A stretch of 60,000 nt of DNA from Mesostigma viride (taxonomy: Eukaryota > Streptophyta > Mesostigmatophyceae > Mesostigmatales > Mesostigmataceae), in the NCBI GenBank assembly GCA_009746045.1, contig RPFO01000819.1, forward strand, positions 188,001 to 248,000, read 5' to 3'. This document shows positions 28,350 to 38,267 of this stretch, one piece after another. How positions within the stretch are numbered: the first letter of the stretch is position 1; every line of letters starts with the position of its first letter. Below the pieces are notes generated by a model, which had not been told where the DNA came from, ran no database searches, and saw only the letters and a program-made list of their open reading frames with translations. The translations under genes were made by a program, and so were the position numbers.

Positions 28350-29762
28350 GCTGTTGCTGTTGTTGTTGTTGTTGCTGGAGCTGCCCCCCTTGGAGGAAGA
28401 CTGCCCCTTACCCTTGCCCTTGCCCCAGCCCCTGCCCTTGCCCTTGCCCTTGCCCTTGCCCTTGCCCTTGCCCTTTCCCTTAAACATTTGTCCCAGCAGG
28501 GACTTCACTTCTGCCATGGTTACAGGCCTCTTGCTCCTGTCTTCCCTCTCCCTATCCTCCTCCTCCCTCTCTTCCCCCCTGACCCTCTTTACAGAGGTTC
28601 CCATGGCCCCCTGGCTAAGGGGAGCCAAGGCCAGCTTGATATAATCCAATGCCTCCTTCATGTCCTCCCAGTACTTTGCCATTCCTGTTGCAAGCATAGC
28701 GTAGGTGTTTTTGTCAAGTTTGAGTTTCTCAAGGAAGGAACGCAGCAAGAACTTGTGATCTAGCTGCTGGACATCAGGACGTGCTTTGATGGCTAGCTCA
28801 TATTTCTTTGTCTCAGCCACATAGTCCACTGATGTGACCCTGTATTCCTCTACCCACCTGAATGCCCCATAGATGTCCACAGATGAGGGGGTGGAGAGGA
28901 GGTCAGTTAGCTCCTTCATGAAAGCCTCCCAAACTGCCCTAGCCTGCGTGTCCTGCCACTTGGGATACCTACGCTGGAAGACAAGGATGAGATTCTGAAT
29001 CTGAGAGGAGGACTGATGGTAAAAATCCCCCTGCATGAGAGATCCAAACCAATTCTTGACATTCAGTTCCTCCCTAGCCAGCTGAAGAGAGAGAAGTGCA
29101 TGATTCCCCTGCTCCCTAGTATATCCCTCAGGCAGCCCCCTGACATTAATCCTATCCACAGGACGGTTTTCATTGTAAGTGGGCAACCTAGAGGGGGATG
29201 CAGGGGGAGAGGGAGAAGATGGTGTTGCTGCTGCAGCATTCACAGGAGAGACATGCTGAGAGGGAAGTGCTACTTGAGTGAGCTGAGCAGGAGGAGCAAG
29301 CATGGGCTGTGTAGGAGGGTTAGGCAACCTAGGGGTGGGCTGGGTGGGGGTGTGAGTGTGTGTCACTTCCCGCCTCCTGCTGCGGGCCTCCTCCCAATCA
29401 TGGAAGGTGGGAGAGAGGGACACTTCATCGTCAGTAGGGTTAGTAAAATCATAATGCAGCCAGGTAGGCAACCACCTACCCGCCCCTGACAGGATGGCAT
29501 TGTGCAGGAGCTCCAGGAGTCGCACCATGCAGGCGAACCCTGTTGCCCTGCACCCTCCTCCCTGAGAGGAGAGCCTGCAGGGCAGGCAGCAGGTCGTCGC
29601 ACACCCTGCGTGTGCCCTCTTGGAGGTTGGGCAGACCCAGGATGTGCGTGATAATCGCACACACCAGGCTGCCCGCCTCCGCGACGTGCATCTGCTGGCT
29701 CCGGCCGGCCAGCCCACGGAAGGAGGCTGTGGCTGTCTGTATGGCACGCCACACGGCCTCAT
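25725..29762 (-). pseudogene. Gag C-part, integrase, protease-like and RT start of copia-1
   Basis: The open frame from the ATG at 29762 has about 1346 codons to the junction. After a region of Gag-type helices comes an extremely low-complexity part: GK repeats, then a long Asn run encoded by (GTT)n read on +. Two Cys/His clusters follow (CTRCGMRYHSRPKC; CHKCHGPPHGDPKDC). Integrase: HHCC-like finger (HFLYGH...CQHC) and DDE core with D (GDVFHI, near 27688), D (LLLDQQF, near 27530) and E (GIIERAIRSIK, near 27440). Only then comes a retropepsin-like domain (VDTQAQVSII, near 26575; ALLGDPFL), then RT up to DIKRAF. Part of 29560-29760 reads better in another frame, so there is a frameshift. Truncated and not autonomous. 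Confidence 0.8.
28271..28377. repeat. (GTT)n trinucleotide repeat coding poly-Asn
   Basis: A nearly pure GTT run with a few ATT/GCT interruptions, read as a long Asn tract in the copia-1 frame. A CCCTTG-type repeat (28405-28485) next to it encodes alternating Gly-Lys. Both are likely length-variable. Confidence 0.9.
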
Positions 29763-29765
29763 CAC

Positions 29766-30436
29766 TCAGGGTGATGAAGTCCCGACCTTCCAGATCGCCT
29801 TCCAGCTGTGCTGGCTGCTGCCCAGCCCTGGTGGGACCCTGAGGTCCCTCCGGCCCTGCCAGGGCCTTGTCCTTGTTGCGGCTAGAGGGGGCCTGCCCCC
29901 AGAGCTGCTGGAGGTGCCCGTGACACCCTCCATGGGGGCTGCATCCCCCGCCAGCGCCGGAGGCGCCGGCGTCGCTGCCGGGGTCCCTGCGACCCCGGGC
30001 GCTTGTGTCGCCGCCGGGGTCCCTGCGACCCCGGTGGCCTCCTCAGCCACCTGGCCCCCCACGCTGGGCGGGGGAGCCCGCGGCTGAGGTTGGACCCTCT
30101 GACCTGCCAGAGGGTCCTGGGTGGCTTCACCACCCATGGGCGTGTTGGGGGCGTCTGCCGCCCCGCGCTCCGTCGCAGGCGGCATCGCAGCCGCCTCACG
30201 CCTCTCCGGGCCCCAGCCAACTGGCGTGACTTGGGGCCACGGCCCCAACGGAGTCAGCGTGATCTCCTGTCTGGCGACCACGCGCAGCGCCTCTCTCTGA
30301 CGCTGCCTGGACGCCCACTGATCAACAGTGCCGGGATTGCGCCTCGGCCGATTGGCGAAACACCACAGCCAAACTGCCACCTGAACCAGGGGGAACTGCA
30401 TCCTCAAACGCCCCTCGATCTGCGTTTGCACCCGAT
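29766..30436 (-). pseudogene. Copia-1 gag, second part
   Basis: This frame continues in phase from 38268 if copia-2 and one target copy are removed: ...HAIEV joins VHRVQTQIEGRLRMQF. It contains a Pro/Ala/Gly-rich linker with repeats of GVAGTPAAT and stops at a TGA (29766-29768). The same frame reopens immediately after the stop. The initial MAEFVAFLPSQL of the apparent ORF is copia-2 LTR sequence, not native Gag. No enzyme motif is seen. Confidence 0.6.
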
Positions 30437-30441
30437 GAACC

Positions 30442-31058
30442 AGTTGTGAGGGTAAGAATGCCACGAATTCCGCCATGGTTCTTGCAGGAAGTTGCCTTTA
30501 TTAATAATCAGGAAACACAGACGTAAGTCACGTCACTTCCAAGACTGCACGCAGCACAGACGACAGGGTCGCAGTGCCAAGAGAACGTGCACGCAAGAAC
30601 TAGCGTCCCGGTGTGACCAAGTCACTCATATAGCTTACTAGGGACGCGTCCAAGTATTCAGCTGCACTGTCACAGCTGAACTGTCAATCAATTGATTACA
30701 CAGACTCTGGCACGCCTTTGGCGCGCAGATCTATCAATTGTCCATACGGCTAGTCCTGTGGACCTATCCGTACACTAGTCAGCATCAATTGTCTCATAGG
30801 TCCTGGCGCGCTACAGTGCGCCTACCTATCAATTGACCATCAAGTCCTGTACAAGTCCTGTCAACGTCCTGCGGACTATCAAAGTGACACTTGTACATCC
30901 TGTGTCCGTACGCGCCCACAGTGGCGCGCCGGGTACTGTCGGCACAGCCTAGGAAACGTCATAACTTTTACGTTCCTTAACCAAATGAGGCGTTCAAGGT
31001 GCCGTTGGAAAGAGCGTAACAATCTCTATCCATCTAACGTAAATCCTTTACGTTAACT
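30442..31058 (-). repeat. 3' LTR of copia-2
   Basis: Identical in length (617 bp) to the right LTR. It is abutted by GAACC on the left and, on the element's inner side (31059-31075), by a purine-rich run on the minus strand that is a candidate polypurine tract. Several CAATTG-containing short repeats (TATCAATTG, CATCAATTG) recur inside. Confidence 0.9.
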
Positions 31059-32007
31059 CCAATCCCTTCTTTTCTTTAGGGATCACATCCCCTGCCAGGG
31101 ACCCTTGAAGTAGCTTGAAATGTCCTTCACTCCAGCTTGAAGCTTGAACAGATGTCTTTAATGGCCATTGCCATTCCCCCAGCCCTTTCTTTTAAGGAAC
31201 TGGAAAAGAAACAGATCTGCCACAGGGAAAACCATTTCATGAGAAATGGATAAAAACCTATGGAAGTGGCATTACAGAGTACCACCAGATATTAGAAGCA
31301 CACAAAATTAAATACATACAGGTTAATTCTATGAGGTCTTCTCCAGGAATTAATCCCATCACCTCGGTAGAGCCTCCAGTACAATGACCTTCTGGCGGTG
31401 AGTTACATTAATCCCAGATACTAATCCCATAAAACCCAGTACATATTCAATATAAGTACAATAAATCCATGACAATTAAAATACCACTTGACAAAGTAAG
31501 GCGTATTACAATAGTTTGCCTGTCATTCTCTCAACAGGGGTCTATTGGCGCCCGTCTTACGGCGCCCGTCTACTTGCCAGATGGTAAACTGCCACAGCAA
31601 ACAAATGACAAAATGAAACACATAGGCAACAATTAAATCCTGCCCTGGGGAACTAGGGAAGTCTGAACAGGCAAACACCTGAACAGGCCAGCTTGTAGAA
31701 ACATAATACCAGGGAATCGAACCCCGCCCTATAAACCCCAGAATAAAGGTTCCCAGACCATTGTGAGAGTATGTACAAATATACATTTCTTTTAAAATAG
31801 AATACATGGTCTGTAATGGACCTGTCAACCTTGTGTAGTCAACAGCATGAACCCCAGCCAAAACCTGGCTGTATCCTGATTAAAATCAGAGTGAGTGTAC
31901 CATGGTCCATGAGCCTTAGTACAGACTAAAATACAGGTATTATGCCAGTCACAATGCTGACACTACCACACAATCTGCTCTCCAATGCCCTATAACCATG
32001 CACCAGC
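31059..32007 (-). other. 3' untranslated region of copia-2
   Basis: Nearly 950 bp lies between the Pol stop and the 3' LTR, without a convincing gene. An open frame of 112 codons (31523-31861, minus) has no family resemblance. Just inside the LTR, the minus strand reads AAAGAAAAGAAGGGATTGG, the likely polypurine tract. A tRNA B-box-like sequence (GGTTCGATTCC, minus, near 31718-31728) lacks a matching acceptor stem. Confidence 0.5.
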
Positions 32008-35000
32008 TTAGACAGCTTGCTGAGATGGGTCCATCAGAGACTGAAGAACCTTGTATTGCACTGCTGCCTTCTGCACTAGCTTGGTCAAAGCATCAGCAGG
32101 ATTGTCAACCCCAGGGATATGCTCAATATTGGCCAAGGAGGACAACTCCTTAAGAAGGAGATAATCCAAGTCCCTACTTCTGGCCATCTGCCTGTGCACA
32201 AACTGCACCATCCCCATGGAGTCTGTTTTTAGAAGAGTGGTAACCTGAAGTGGCCAAGGAGTGTTAGAAGTCATCTGATGAAGCAACTCCTTCAGATAAA
32301 GGCTTGTGTGAATGCCTTCACAAATAGCCCTGCATTCTGCCACATCACTGCTGACAGCCACCCGTTTGTGCAGGCGACTAAACCAGCTCACCAAACTCCC
32401 CAGGCCTTCCTGTCTGAGCACAAAGAGCCCTGCAGCCCTGCCCCTGACCTTGGAGACCTGCCTGCTGTCCATTGAGCTATCCACATACAGCTCCATGCAA
32501 ATGGGTTGTGATAAATCCACTGCAGACAACAGAATGCCAGATGAAGCCCTGACCTGATCAGCCACCTTGGCAGACCCTAGCTCCACCAGCATGTCATCAG
32601 GCAACCTGGCTATGACCATAAGGTCTGGCCTGGAAATGCCTGCCACCCAAGCAACCATGCCCCTCACCATGGGACACAGTGCCTGTGTGATGGTTGGAGG
32701 AAGCTTGCTAATGAGGGTCTCTTGATAGTCATTGCCCCCCACCAGCAGCATACGCCACTCCCCTCCCTTCTTCACCAGTGTGGCCTCCATGCCCACAAAC
32801 AGCAGAGGCTCATTCTCCACCTGCCATTGCTCCCTACCCAGAGGAAACTTGGACTTAATGATGGTGATCAGCTCCTTAAGCCACGACGTGGGAGCTATCA
32901 GATGTAGGTCATCCCCGTGCAGCGAAGCATACACTGGCAGGCCTTCCCATTGCCCCAGAAACAGACAGGGGTCTACAGGAGAGACCTTCAAGTTGCAATG
33001 CTCCTTCAGGAAACGGTTGAGAGTCTCCCTCCAGATTATTGGACTTGACCTCAGGCCCTCCAGGCCCTTGAGGATTTTAAGGAACTCCGTGTGGATGTCC
33101 CTTTTCCATACAGCAGGCACCCTAACATAGAAAGGCGTCTTGCCCTCCCACTTTTCCTGTGCCACATCTGCATCACCCTCCAGAAATGCCCTCTTGAAGT
33201 CTATCACCACTGAGCCATAGTCCAAGCCCTTGTTGAGAAGGCCTAGAAAGACACACAGCAGCAGCCTCCAAGTATCATGCAGCATGCCAGGGGTATACAA
33301 CTCCTCAGCAGTGCACTCACCAGTACCCTTGAACTCATTCAGCACTGGCCTGACATGTGGTACCTTGACCCCGTCCACCTCCTTCATCTTGATGACAAAC
33401 TTGAGCTTGAGTAGACGTCGTGCAGGAGGCAGGTCATTGACAGGTTCCACGCATTTCTTGGAGATCCAGTCCTCCCCAGATTTAATCAGACCCAGTGTGA
33501 CCTGGGGACACATAATGGGAGAGGACATGAGCTTCACCAGGCCTTGGTAGTTGATAGGGCTGTGTCCAGCAAGTGAGTGAGGACCAATGCCCAAACTGCT
33601 TGGATGACTAGCAGCTGGCAGTATGAGGTCATCAACCAAGGGCTCCTGCCCCTGGCACACTTGCACACGCTTAACCGTCCTGGTTACTGCACGTGATAGG
33701 TGAGTGGTCCTGAAATTAATCAGTGGGACCTGACCAGCCCCTTCCTTAGTCAGGAGAGAGGACGTGATCACTACCCCATCCTGGCATAGGAAATTCTGCC
33801 CCAGAAGAGCAGGTCCTTGATAGCCCTCCAAGACACAAAAAGCAGTGTCCTGTCCAAGGATAGGAATGAATACCTCACCCAGTACCTTCACGTGTACCCC
33901 GCCACTGAAGTCAGACACAAACTGATAGCTGGGTTCAGACATGCTGTACCCTGCTGCAGCCCTGGTCCCAATAATGGAGACCTGAGAATTAGTGTCTACC
34001 TCTAAGGCAGTGTCCAGCCCCAGATTGCCATGCCACCTGAGCTTGGCTACCTTGGGCTGCTTCTTGGCCCTTTGTAGAGCCCCAATCAATCCAGCCAAAC
34101 TTGTCCCCCTGGGCTTGGTTAGTGCCTTGGGCTTGACAGTTGACTCCCCAGCTGTTGACCTTGCAGCCTGTTCAACAAGTACCTCTGCAACCTGGCCAGG
34201 GCTGACAGATTCCCCTGCAACAGATGTGGTCGTTGCGTCAGTGATGTCACCTGGGACCTGAAAATCCTGCAGATCCTGTGAGCCTTGTGCCTGACTGCCC
34301 TCATTCATCAGGTTAGGCTTGACATATGACCAACTCAGCCGGTGTACATGCTTTGGTTCGTCCTCCATGCTGACCAAGCATGCGTGGCTAGCTTCATCAA
34401 CCTGGGTAACCACCCCAGGACTCCAGCTACCACGTTTGCCATAAAGGCTAGGTTCCTTCCAAGCTAGGACCTTCTGACCCACTTGTGGCTCCAGCATCTT
34501 CCAACCCCGGTCCTTCTCCCTCAGCTTGGCAAAGGTGACATGTGCAGCATGTTTCCAGCCCTCCAGCACATGTGGTGGGCACAGGCCATGATATAGACCC
34601 ATTGGGCTGACAGCAACTCCATCATAGTAGAAGTTAACCCTGCTGTTCAGCTGCTGCTCCACGTTCCTCAGCCATGCACTCCTGACAAGTGCAGGTGCAG
34701 ACAAGGGTACCCAGTCTTCAGAGATGATCAATTTCTTGACCTCCTGGATTGCCCTCTCGATAGCACCCTGCTGCCCATGAGCCTCCCTAGGTGTAACCAG
34801 CAACTCAGGAAGGGTAGGATCACCCTTGAGATGCTGAAACTGCATGTCCACCTGGATCCTTGTGGTAGGAAACTTGGCTCTTACATTCTGCAGGGCAGCC
34901 AGCAAGTACCTGTTCTTCATAGAAGGTAAATGCTCCAGCACCTTGTATTTCGTGTACCTGTCCACGCACACCAACAGTTGCATGCCCCTGATGTGTTGGA

Positions 35001-35493
35001 TATCACACTGCAGATCACCAATGCTCTGAGGTAGAGCTTTGGCATGTGATTTCCTGGGCTTGTTGGAGGACAACTGGCACTTACACCGTGAGGCAGCTTG
35101 CTGACACGCCTTAAGAAGGGGTGCCCTGCCCATACGGAAGGCAAAGTTGTTTGACAGAGAAGTGGCATGCCCAAACATGTTGTGGATTCGGGCACCCAAC
35201 TCCTGGTACACAGAGGAAGCAGTCCCTGGCACAGTCAGGACTGTGCTGTCAGGTTGTCCAGCATCACCATGCTGACTTCCATCCTGTTCTGACTCAGAGC
35301 CTGAGTCACCCTGCTCATGCCCAACACCTGGACCGCCAGCAGGGACCACATGCATACCACCAGAGGCCTTCACACCCCTCTGTGGTTGTACATTGGTTTC
35401 TCTCAAAATGAGAGGTCCACCCTCGTGCCCAGCACGAGGATGCATAGGGTCAGACATACTTACAGCTGCATCAGCTGTCAAGGACGTCTTCAT
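32008..35493 (-). CDS. Copia-2 Pol: integrase, protease-like domain, RT, RNase H
   Basis: The frame has 1161 codons. Order from the N-terminus: a disordered leader; an integrase HHCC-like segment (HNMFGH...CKCQ); a DDE core (QCDIQHI, QVDMQF, GAIERAIQEVKK); an integrase C-domain (GQKVLAWKEPSLYGKRGSWSPGVV); a retropepsin-like domain with VDTNSQVSIIG (D500) and ALLGQNFL; an RT with IDFKRAF and SLHGDDLHLI (GDD at about 32908); and RNase H with YVDSSMD, SDVAECRA, KTDSMGM and NPADALTK. Canonical copia Pol has protease before integrase, DTG/DSG, and a YVDD-like box, so this lineage is divergent on all three. The Gag frame is in phase upstream, separated by one TGA. All catalytic residues of integrase, RT and RNase H are present, so this looks active. 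Confidence 0.88.
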   Translation of the reverse strand: MKTSLTADAAVSMSDPMHPRAGHEGGPLILRETNVQPQRGVKASGGMHVVPAGGPGVGHEQGDSGSESEQDGSQHGDAGQPDSTVLTVPGTASSVYQELGARIHNMFGHATSLSNNFAFRMGRAPLLKACQQAASRCKCQLSSNKPRKSHAKALPQSIGDLQCDIQHIRGMQLLVCVDRYTKYKVLEHLPSMKNRYLLAALQNVRAKFPTTRIQVDMQFQHLKGDPTLPELLVTPREAHGQQGAIERAIQEVKKLIISEDWVPLSAPALVRSAWLRNVEQQLNSRVNFYYDGVAVSPMGLYHGLCPPHVLEGWKHAAHVTFAKLREKDRGWKMLEPQVGQKVLAWKEPSLYGKRGSWSPGVVTQVDEASHACLVSMEDEPKHVHRLSWSYVKPNLMNEGSQAQGSQDLQDFQVPGDITDATTTSVAGESVSPGQVAEVLVEQAARSTAGESTVKPKALTKPRGTSLAGLIGALQRAKKQPKVAKLRWHGNLGLDTALEVDTNSQVSIIGTRAAAGYSMSEPSYQFVSDFSGGVHVKVLGEVFIPILGQDTAFCVLEGYQGPALLGQNFLCQDGVVITSSLLTKEGAGQVPLINFRTTHLSRAVTRTVKRVQVCQGQEPLVDDLILPAASHPSSLGIGPHSLAGHSPINYQGLVKLMSSPIMCPQVTLGLIKSGEDWISKKCVEPVNDLPPARRLLKLKFVIKMKEVDGVKVPHVRPVLNEFKGTGECTAEELYTPGMLHDTWRLLLCVFLGLLNKGLDYGSVVIDFKRAFLEGDADVAQEKWEGKTPFYVRVPAVWKRDIHTEFLKILKGLEGLRSSPIIWRETLNRFLKEHCNLKVSPVDPCLFLGQWEGLPVYASLHGDDLHLIAPTSWLKELITIIKSKFPLGREQWQVENEPLLFVGMEATLVKKGGEWRMLLVGGNDYQETLISKLPPTITQALCPMVRGMVAWVAGISRPDLMVIARLPDDMLVELGSAKVADQVRASSGILLSAVDLSQPICMELYVDSSMDSRQVSKVRGRAAGLFVLRQEGLGSLVSWFSRLHKRVAVSSDVAECRAICEGIHTSLYLKELLHQMTSNTPWPLQVTTLLKTDSMGMVQFVHRQMARSRDLDYLLLKELSSLANIEHIPGVDNPADALTKLVQKAAVQYKVLQSLMDPSQQAV

Positions 35494-35634
35494 AGGAACC
35501 TGTACCTCTCCAGGTGACCTGGGGCCACACTGAACCTGGAGATCACCCTCTTGTTGCCCAGATATAAAATCTGCATTGGAGCACCTGGCCTCCCCCTTGG
35601 GTGAATTAAGGTGTGTAGGGGTTGCCTCAGACAG

Positions 35635-36240
35635 TCACTGCTCCTTGTTGTCTTCTTGCTGACTGCCCTTTGAAGGCTGGCCTGCCTGGGACTTGTTGTT
35701 GTTCTTCTTGTTGTTGTTGTTATTCTTGTTGCTGCCCTGGCCCTGGGACTTCTTGAAGCTGGGACACTCCTTCTTGATGTGCCCCCACCCCTTGCACAGG
35801 TAGCATTGTATCTTGGACTTGCCCTGGCCACTGCCCCCATTGTCAGACGCGTTGCCCTGCTTGGGCTGACCACCCACCCGCCTGAACACCGACTTGGAGT
35901 GTGACCTCCTGTCAGAATCAGGTGAATGATCTCCCTTGCGCTTGTGATGGTTGCCCCTACGCCCTCCTTGGCTTCGGTCAGCCTCAGACGTCTTGGAGCC
36001 ACCCTGGGTACGCCCGCCTGCCTGGGTAGCCTTCACTGCTGGCACTCCACCCTCAAACAGCTCCTCTGCCTCGAGTGCTTGTTTAATGATGACCTTGTAG
36101 GCCTTCAGGGTAGAGTGTGGGGCACACATGACTTTTAAGGAGCCACGTGTCGCCTTATCCAGCCCAGAAACCTTGAGCCAGTTGGTTAGGGCTATGTTAT
36201 CAGCGACATTAAAGCCGTGAGCCCTGCCCTCCTCAACCAT
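35635..36240 (-). CDS. Copia-2 Gag C-terminal part with zinc knuckle
   Basis: 201 codons with basic Ser/Gly/Arg-rich stretches, a CCHC knuckle (CYLCKGWGHIKKEC) and an Asn/Lys-rich tail. It ends at TGA (35635-35637), followed by CTG. The very same frame stays open for 47 codons to the Pol ATG at 35493 and beyond, so a Gag-Pol fusion needs only readthrough of this one stop. The frame upstream of the apparent ATG at 36240 continues the Gag helices (KYQGWEVKGDLIQNFLNY). Confidence 0.75.
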   Translation of the reverse strand: MVEEGRAHGFNVADNIALTNWLKVSGLDKATRGSLKVMCAPHSTLKAYKVIIKQALEAEELFEGGVPAVKATQAGGRTQGGSKTSEADRSQGGRRGNHHKRKGDHSPDSDRRSHSKSVFRRVGGQPKQGNASDNGGSGQGKSKIQCYLCKGWGHIKKECPSFKKSQGQGSNKNNNNNKKNNNKSQAGQPSKGSQQEDNKEQ

Positions 36241-36266
36241 CTTACAATAGTTGAGAAAGTTCTGGA

Positions 36267-36746
36267 TCAGGTCCCCCTTGACCTCCCACCCTTGGTACTT
36301 GTCCTGCCAATGGATGCCGACTTCTTCTGGTCCTCCAGCAGCTCCTTCAGCTCAGCCACGTACAGTGCCCAGGCCTTATTGGCCTTTTTGCACTCCCTGG
36401 TTAGGTCCTTAATCTGGTCAGTACACTTGCCAAAAGTGCTACTGCCTATCCAGATTTGATAGTAATTTGTACCACCGTACAAGCTAGGGAACCCTTCCAA
36501 TCCCTCCACAAACTCTTCAGCCTGCTTAGGCTTGGAGTCTGAGGTTACAGGCTGCAACTGATTGACAATTAAAAGACCCTGTGTGGTAAGATCAAAGCCA
36601 TGAATAGCTTGTGCATTATTATTATTGTGAGGAAGGTTGGTAATCTCTCCGGTAAGCCCCACGTCATCTACGTGAGCGGTTCCACTACCAGCACCCCCAT
36701 TATTATTCCCACTGGCTGGACCCTTGCTACGGCGTCCCTCAGCCAT
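36267..36746 (-). CDS. Copia-2 Gag, central part
   Basis: 159 codons starting MAEGRRSKGPASGNNN. It is followed by helical Gag-like sequence (YYQIWIGSSTFGKCTDQIKDL) resembling UBN2/copia Gag. It then runs out of frame near 36300, where the 35635-36240 frame takes over. Either one indel has broken Gag or a frameshift is used. This ATG is a plausible true Gag start. Confidence 0.6.
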   Translation of the reverse strand: MAEGRRSKGPASGNNNGGAGSGTAHVDDVGLTGEITNLPHNNNNAQAIHGFDLTTQGLLIVNQLQPVTSDSKPKQAEEFVEGLEGFPSLYGGTNYYQIWIGSSTFGKCTDQIKDLTRECKKANKAWALYVAELKELLEDQKKSASIGRTSTKGGRSRGT

Positions 36747-36915
36747 CCTGCACTACCAGCTATTCAAAGAACACCTTAACAAAGCAGCAGAAAATATGTA
36801 CAAAATTTTTGTGTCGCCACTGCCGCCTGCGCCGGTGTCGCTGCCGCCCCGCGAATTGCCGCTGAAAATTCGACAAAAAAATGTCGACGAGTACTGCAGA
36901 AGAAAATTAGGCCGA

Positions 36916-37622
36916 CTAGTAGTCAAGGCCCCTGAAGTCGCAGTACGTGTATACGAACTCACGATCCTCCATATCCAGCTCCGGACCTGCACCGGTATGA
37001 ATTAAAACCGGCGTGCTCCCCGCCGCGTAAGTTGCGACGCGCCGACGCGCGACGAGGCGCAGAGGATGTGTAAAGATCGTCAATAATTCCCACCCCGCGG
37101 GAATCCACTCTCGCACAGAGGCGAGAAATGCCACCAGGTTAATTAAAACCTGGCGCTCGCGACTGCGTACGCCGCGAGTGAGCAGCGATAACAGCGCGAG
37201 ATCCTGAAACAAATTTGTTGACACCGCCGGCGCGCCCCCCGTGCGAAGCGATGCCCAGTTTTGCAGGTTTCTCTGGTAACCGGTGAGTGAAGAGAGGACG
37301 TTGTCCAACTCCTCAATGGCAGTCGTGACTTCGGTCACCGACCGCAAACCTCCCCGCACCTGGACCGTAAATGTCGATAAAATGTTTCGAATCTGGTCCA
37401 ACATGCGGAGCCGGCACCAGTGCTGGCAAATCGGGGTCCTCGGGGTTATCCCCGAGCAATGCGTGAGCTGCACGCTGCTGACGATGAAGCTCGTCGAGCG
37501 AAACTGTAACTTCGTCGAGCAATTGTTGCCACGACGGCACAGTTGGTCTTGACGAAGAACCAGCCGGCGGAGCGGCTATTTCCTCATCGTCCGGAATCCG
37601 AAATTCTTCCGAATTTGGCATC
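36916..37622 (-). CDS. Copia-2 upstream ORF(s) after the 5' LTR
   Basis: An ATG at about 37622, close to the 5' LTR, opens MPNSEEFRIPDDEEI, a short acidic/Pro-rich protein. A second frame (36916-37473) overlaps and reads as helical protein (SVTEVTTAIEELDNVLSSL; RQVLINLVAFLASVREW). The two probably belong to one protein split by an indel near 37400. Copia-1 encodes a similarly placed N-terminal region. No known domain was recognised. Confidence 0.45.
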
Positions 37623-37645
37623 TTTTTGACAGAGCGTGTAATACG

Positions 37646-38262
37646 AGTTGTGAGGGTAAGAATGCCACGAATTCCGCCATGGTTCTTGCAGGAAGTTGCC
37701 TTTATTAACAATCAGGAAACACAGACGTAAGTCACGTCACTTCCAAGACTGCACGCAGCACAGACGACAGGGTCGCAGTGCCAAGAGAACGTGCACGCAA
37801 GAACTAGCGTCCCGGTGTGACCAAGTCACTCATATAGCTTACTAGGGACGCGTCCAAGTATTCAGCTGCACTGTCACAGCTGAACTGTCAATCAATTGAT
37901 TACACAGACTCTGGCACGCCTTTGGCGCGCAGATCTATCAATTGTCCATACGGCTAGTCCTGTGGACCTATCCGTACACTAGTCAGCATCAATTGTCTCA
38001 TAGGTCCTGGCGCGCTACAGTGCGCCTACCTATCAATTGACCATCAAGTCCTGTACAAGTCCTGTCAACGTCCTGCGGACTATCAAAGTGACACTTGTAC
38101 ATCCTGTGTCCGTACGCGCCCACAGTGGCGCGCCGGGTACTGTCGGCACAGCCTAGGAAACGTCATAACTTTTACGTTCCTTAACCAAATGAGGCGTTCA
38201 AGGTGCCGTTGGAAAGAGCGTAACAATCTCTATCCATCTAACGTAAATCCTTTACGTTAACT
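37646..38262 (-). repeat. 5' LTR of copia-2
   Basis: Same 617 bp as at 30442-31058. On the minus strand it starts AGTTAACG and ends CACAACT, and it is flanked by the target copy GAACC at 38263-38267. Confidence 0.9.
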
Positions 38263-38267
38263 GAACC

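Larger units (their letters stand above)
30442..38262 (-). mobile_element. Copia-like retrotransposon 2, nearly complete, nested in copia-1
   Basis: The two 617-bp LTRs (30442-31058, 37646-38262) have one noticed difference (TTAATAATC versus TTAACAATC), so the insertion is young. The 5-bp target duplication GAACC is at 30437-30441 and 38263-38267. Termini are AG...CT rather than TG...CA. Gag and Pol are on the minus strand: Gag pieces 35635-37622, Pol 32008-35493. Pol is fully open with all key residues. Gag needs frame changes and a UGA readthrough. Confidence 0.92.

Noticed and set aside
28031-28763. Poly-Leu, poly-Val and poly-Cys open frames on the + strand
   Set aside because: They are shadows of the (GTT)n repeat and Gly-Lys codons of copia-1 Gag.
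31700-31760. tRNA-like B box (GGTTCGATTCC on the minus strand) in the copia-2 3' region
   Set aside because: The T-arm can pair, but no matching acceptor stem or D-arm was found at the right distance.
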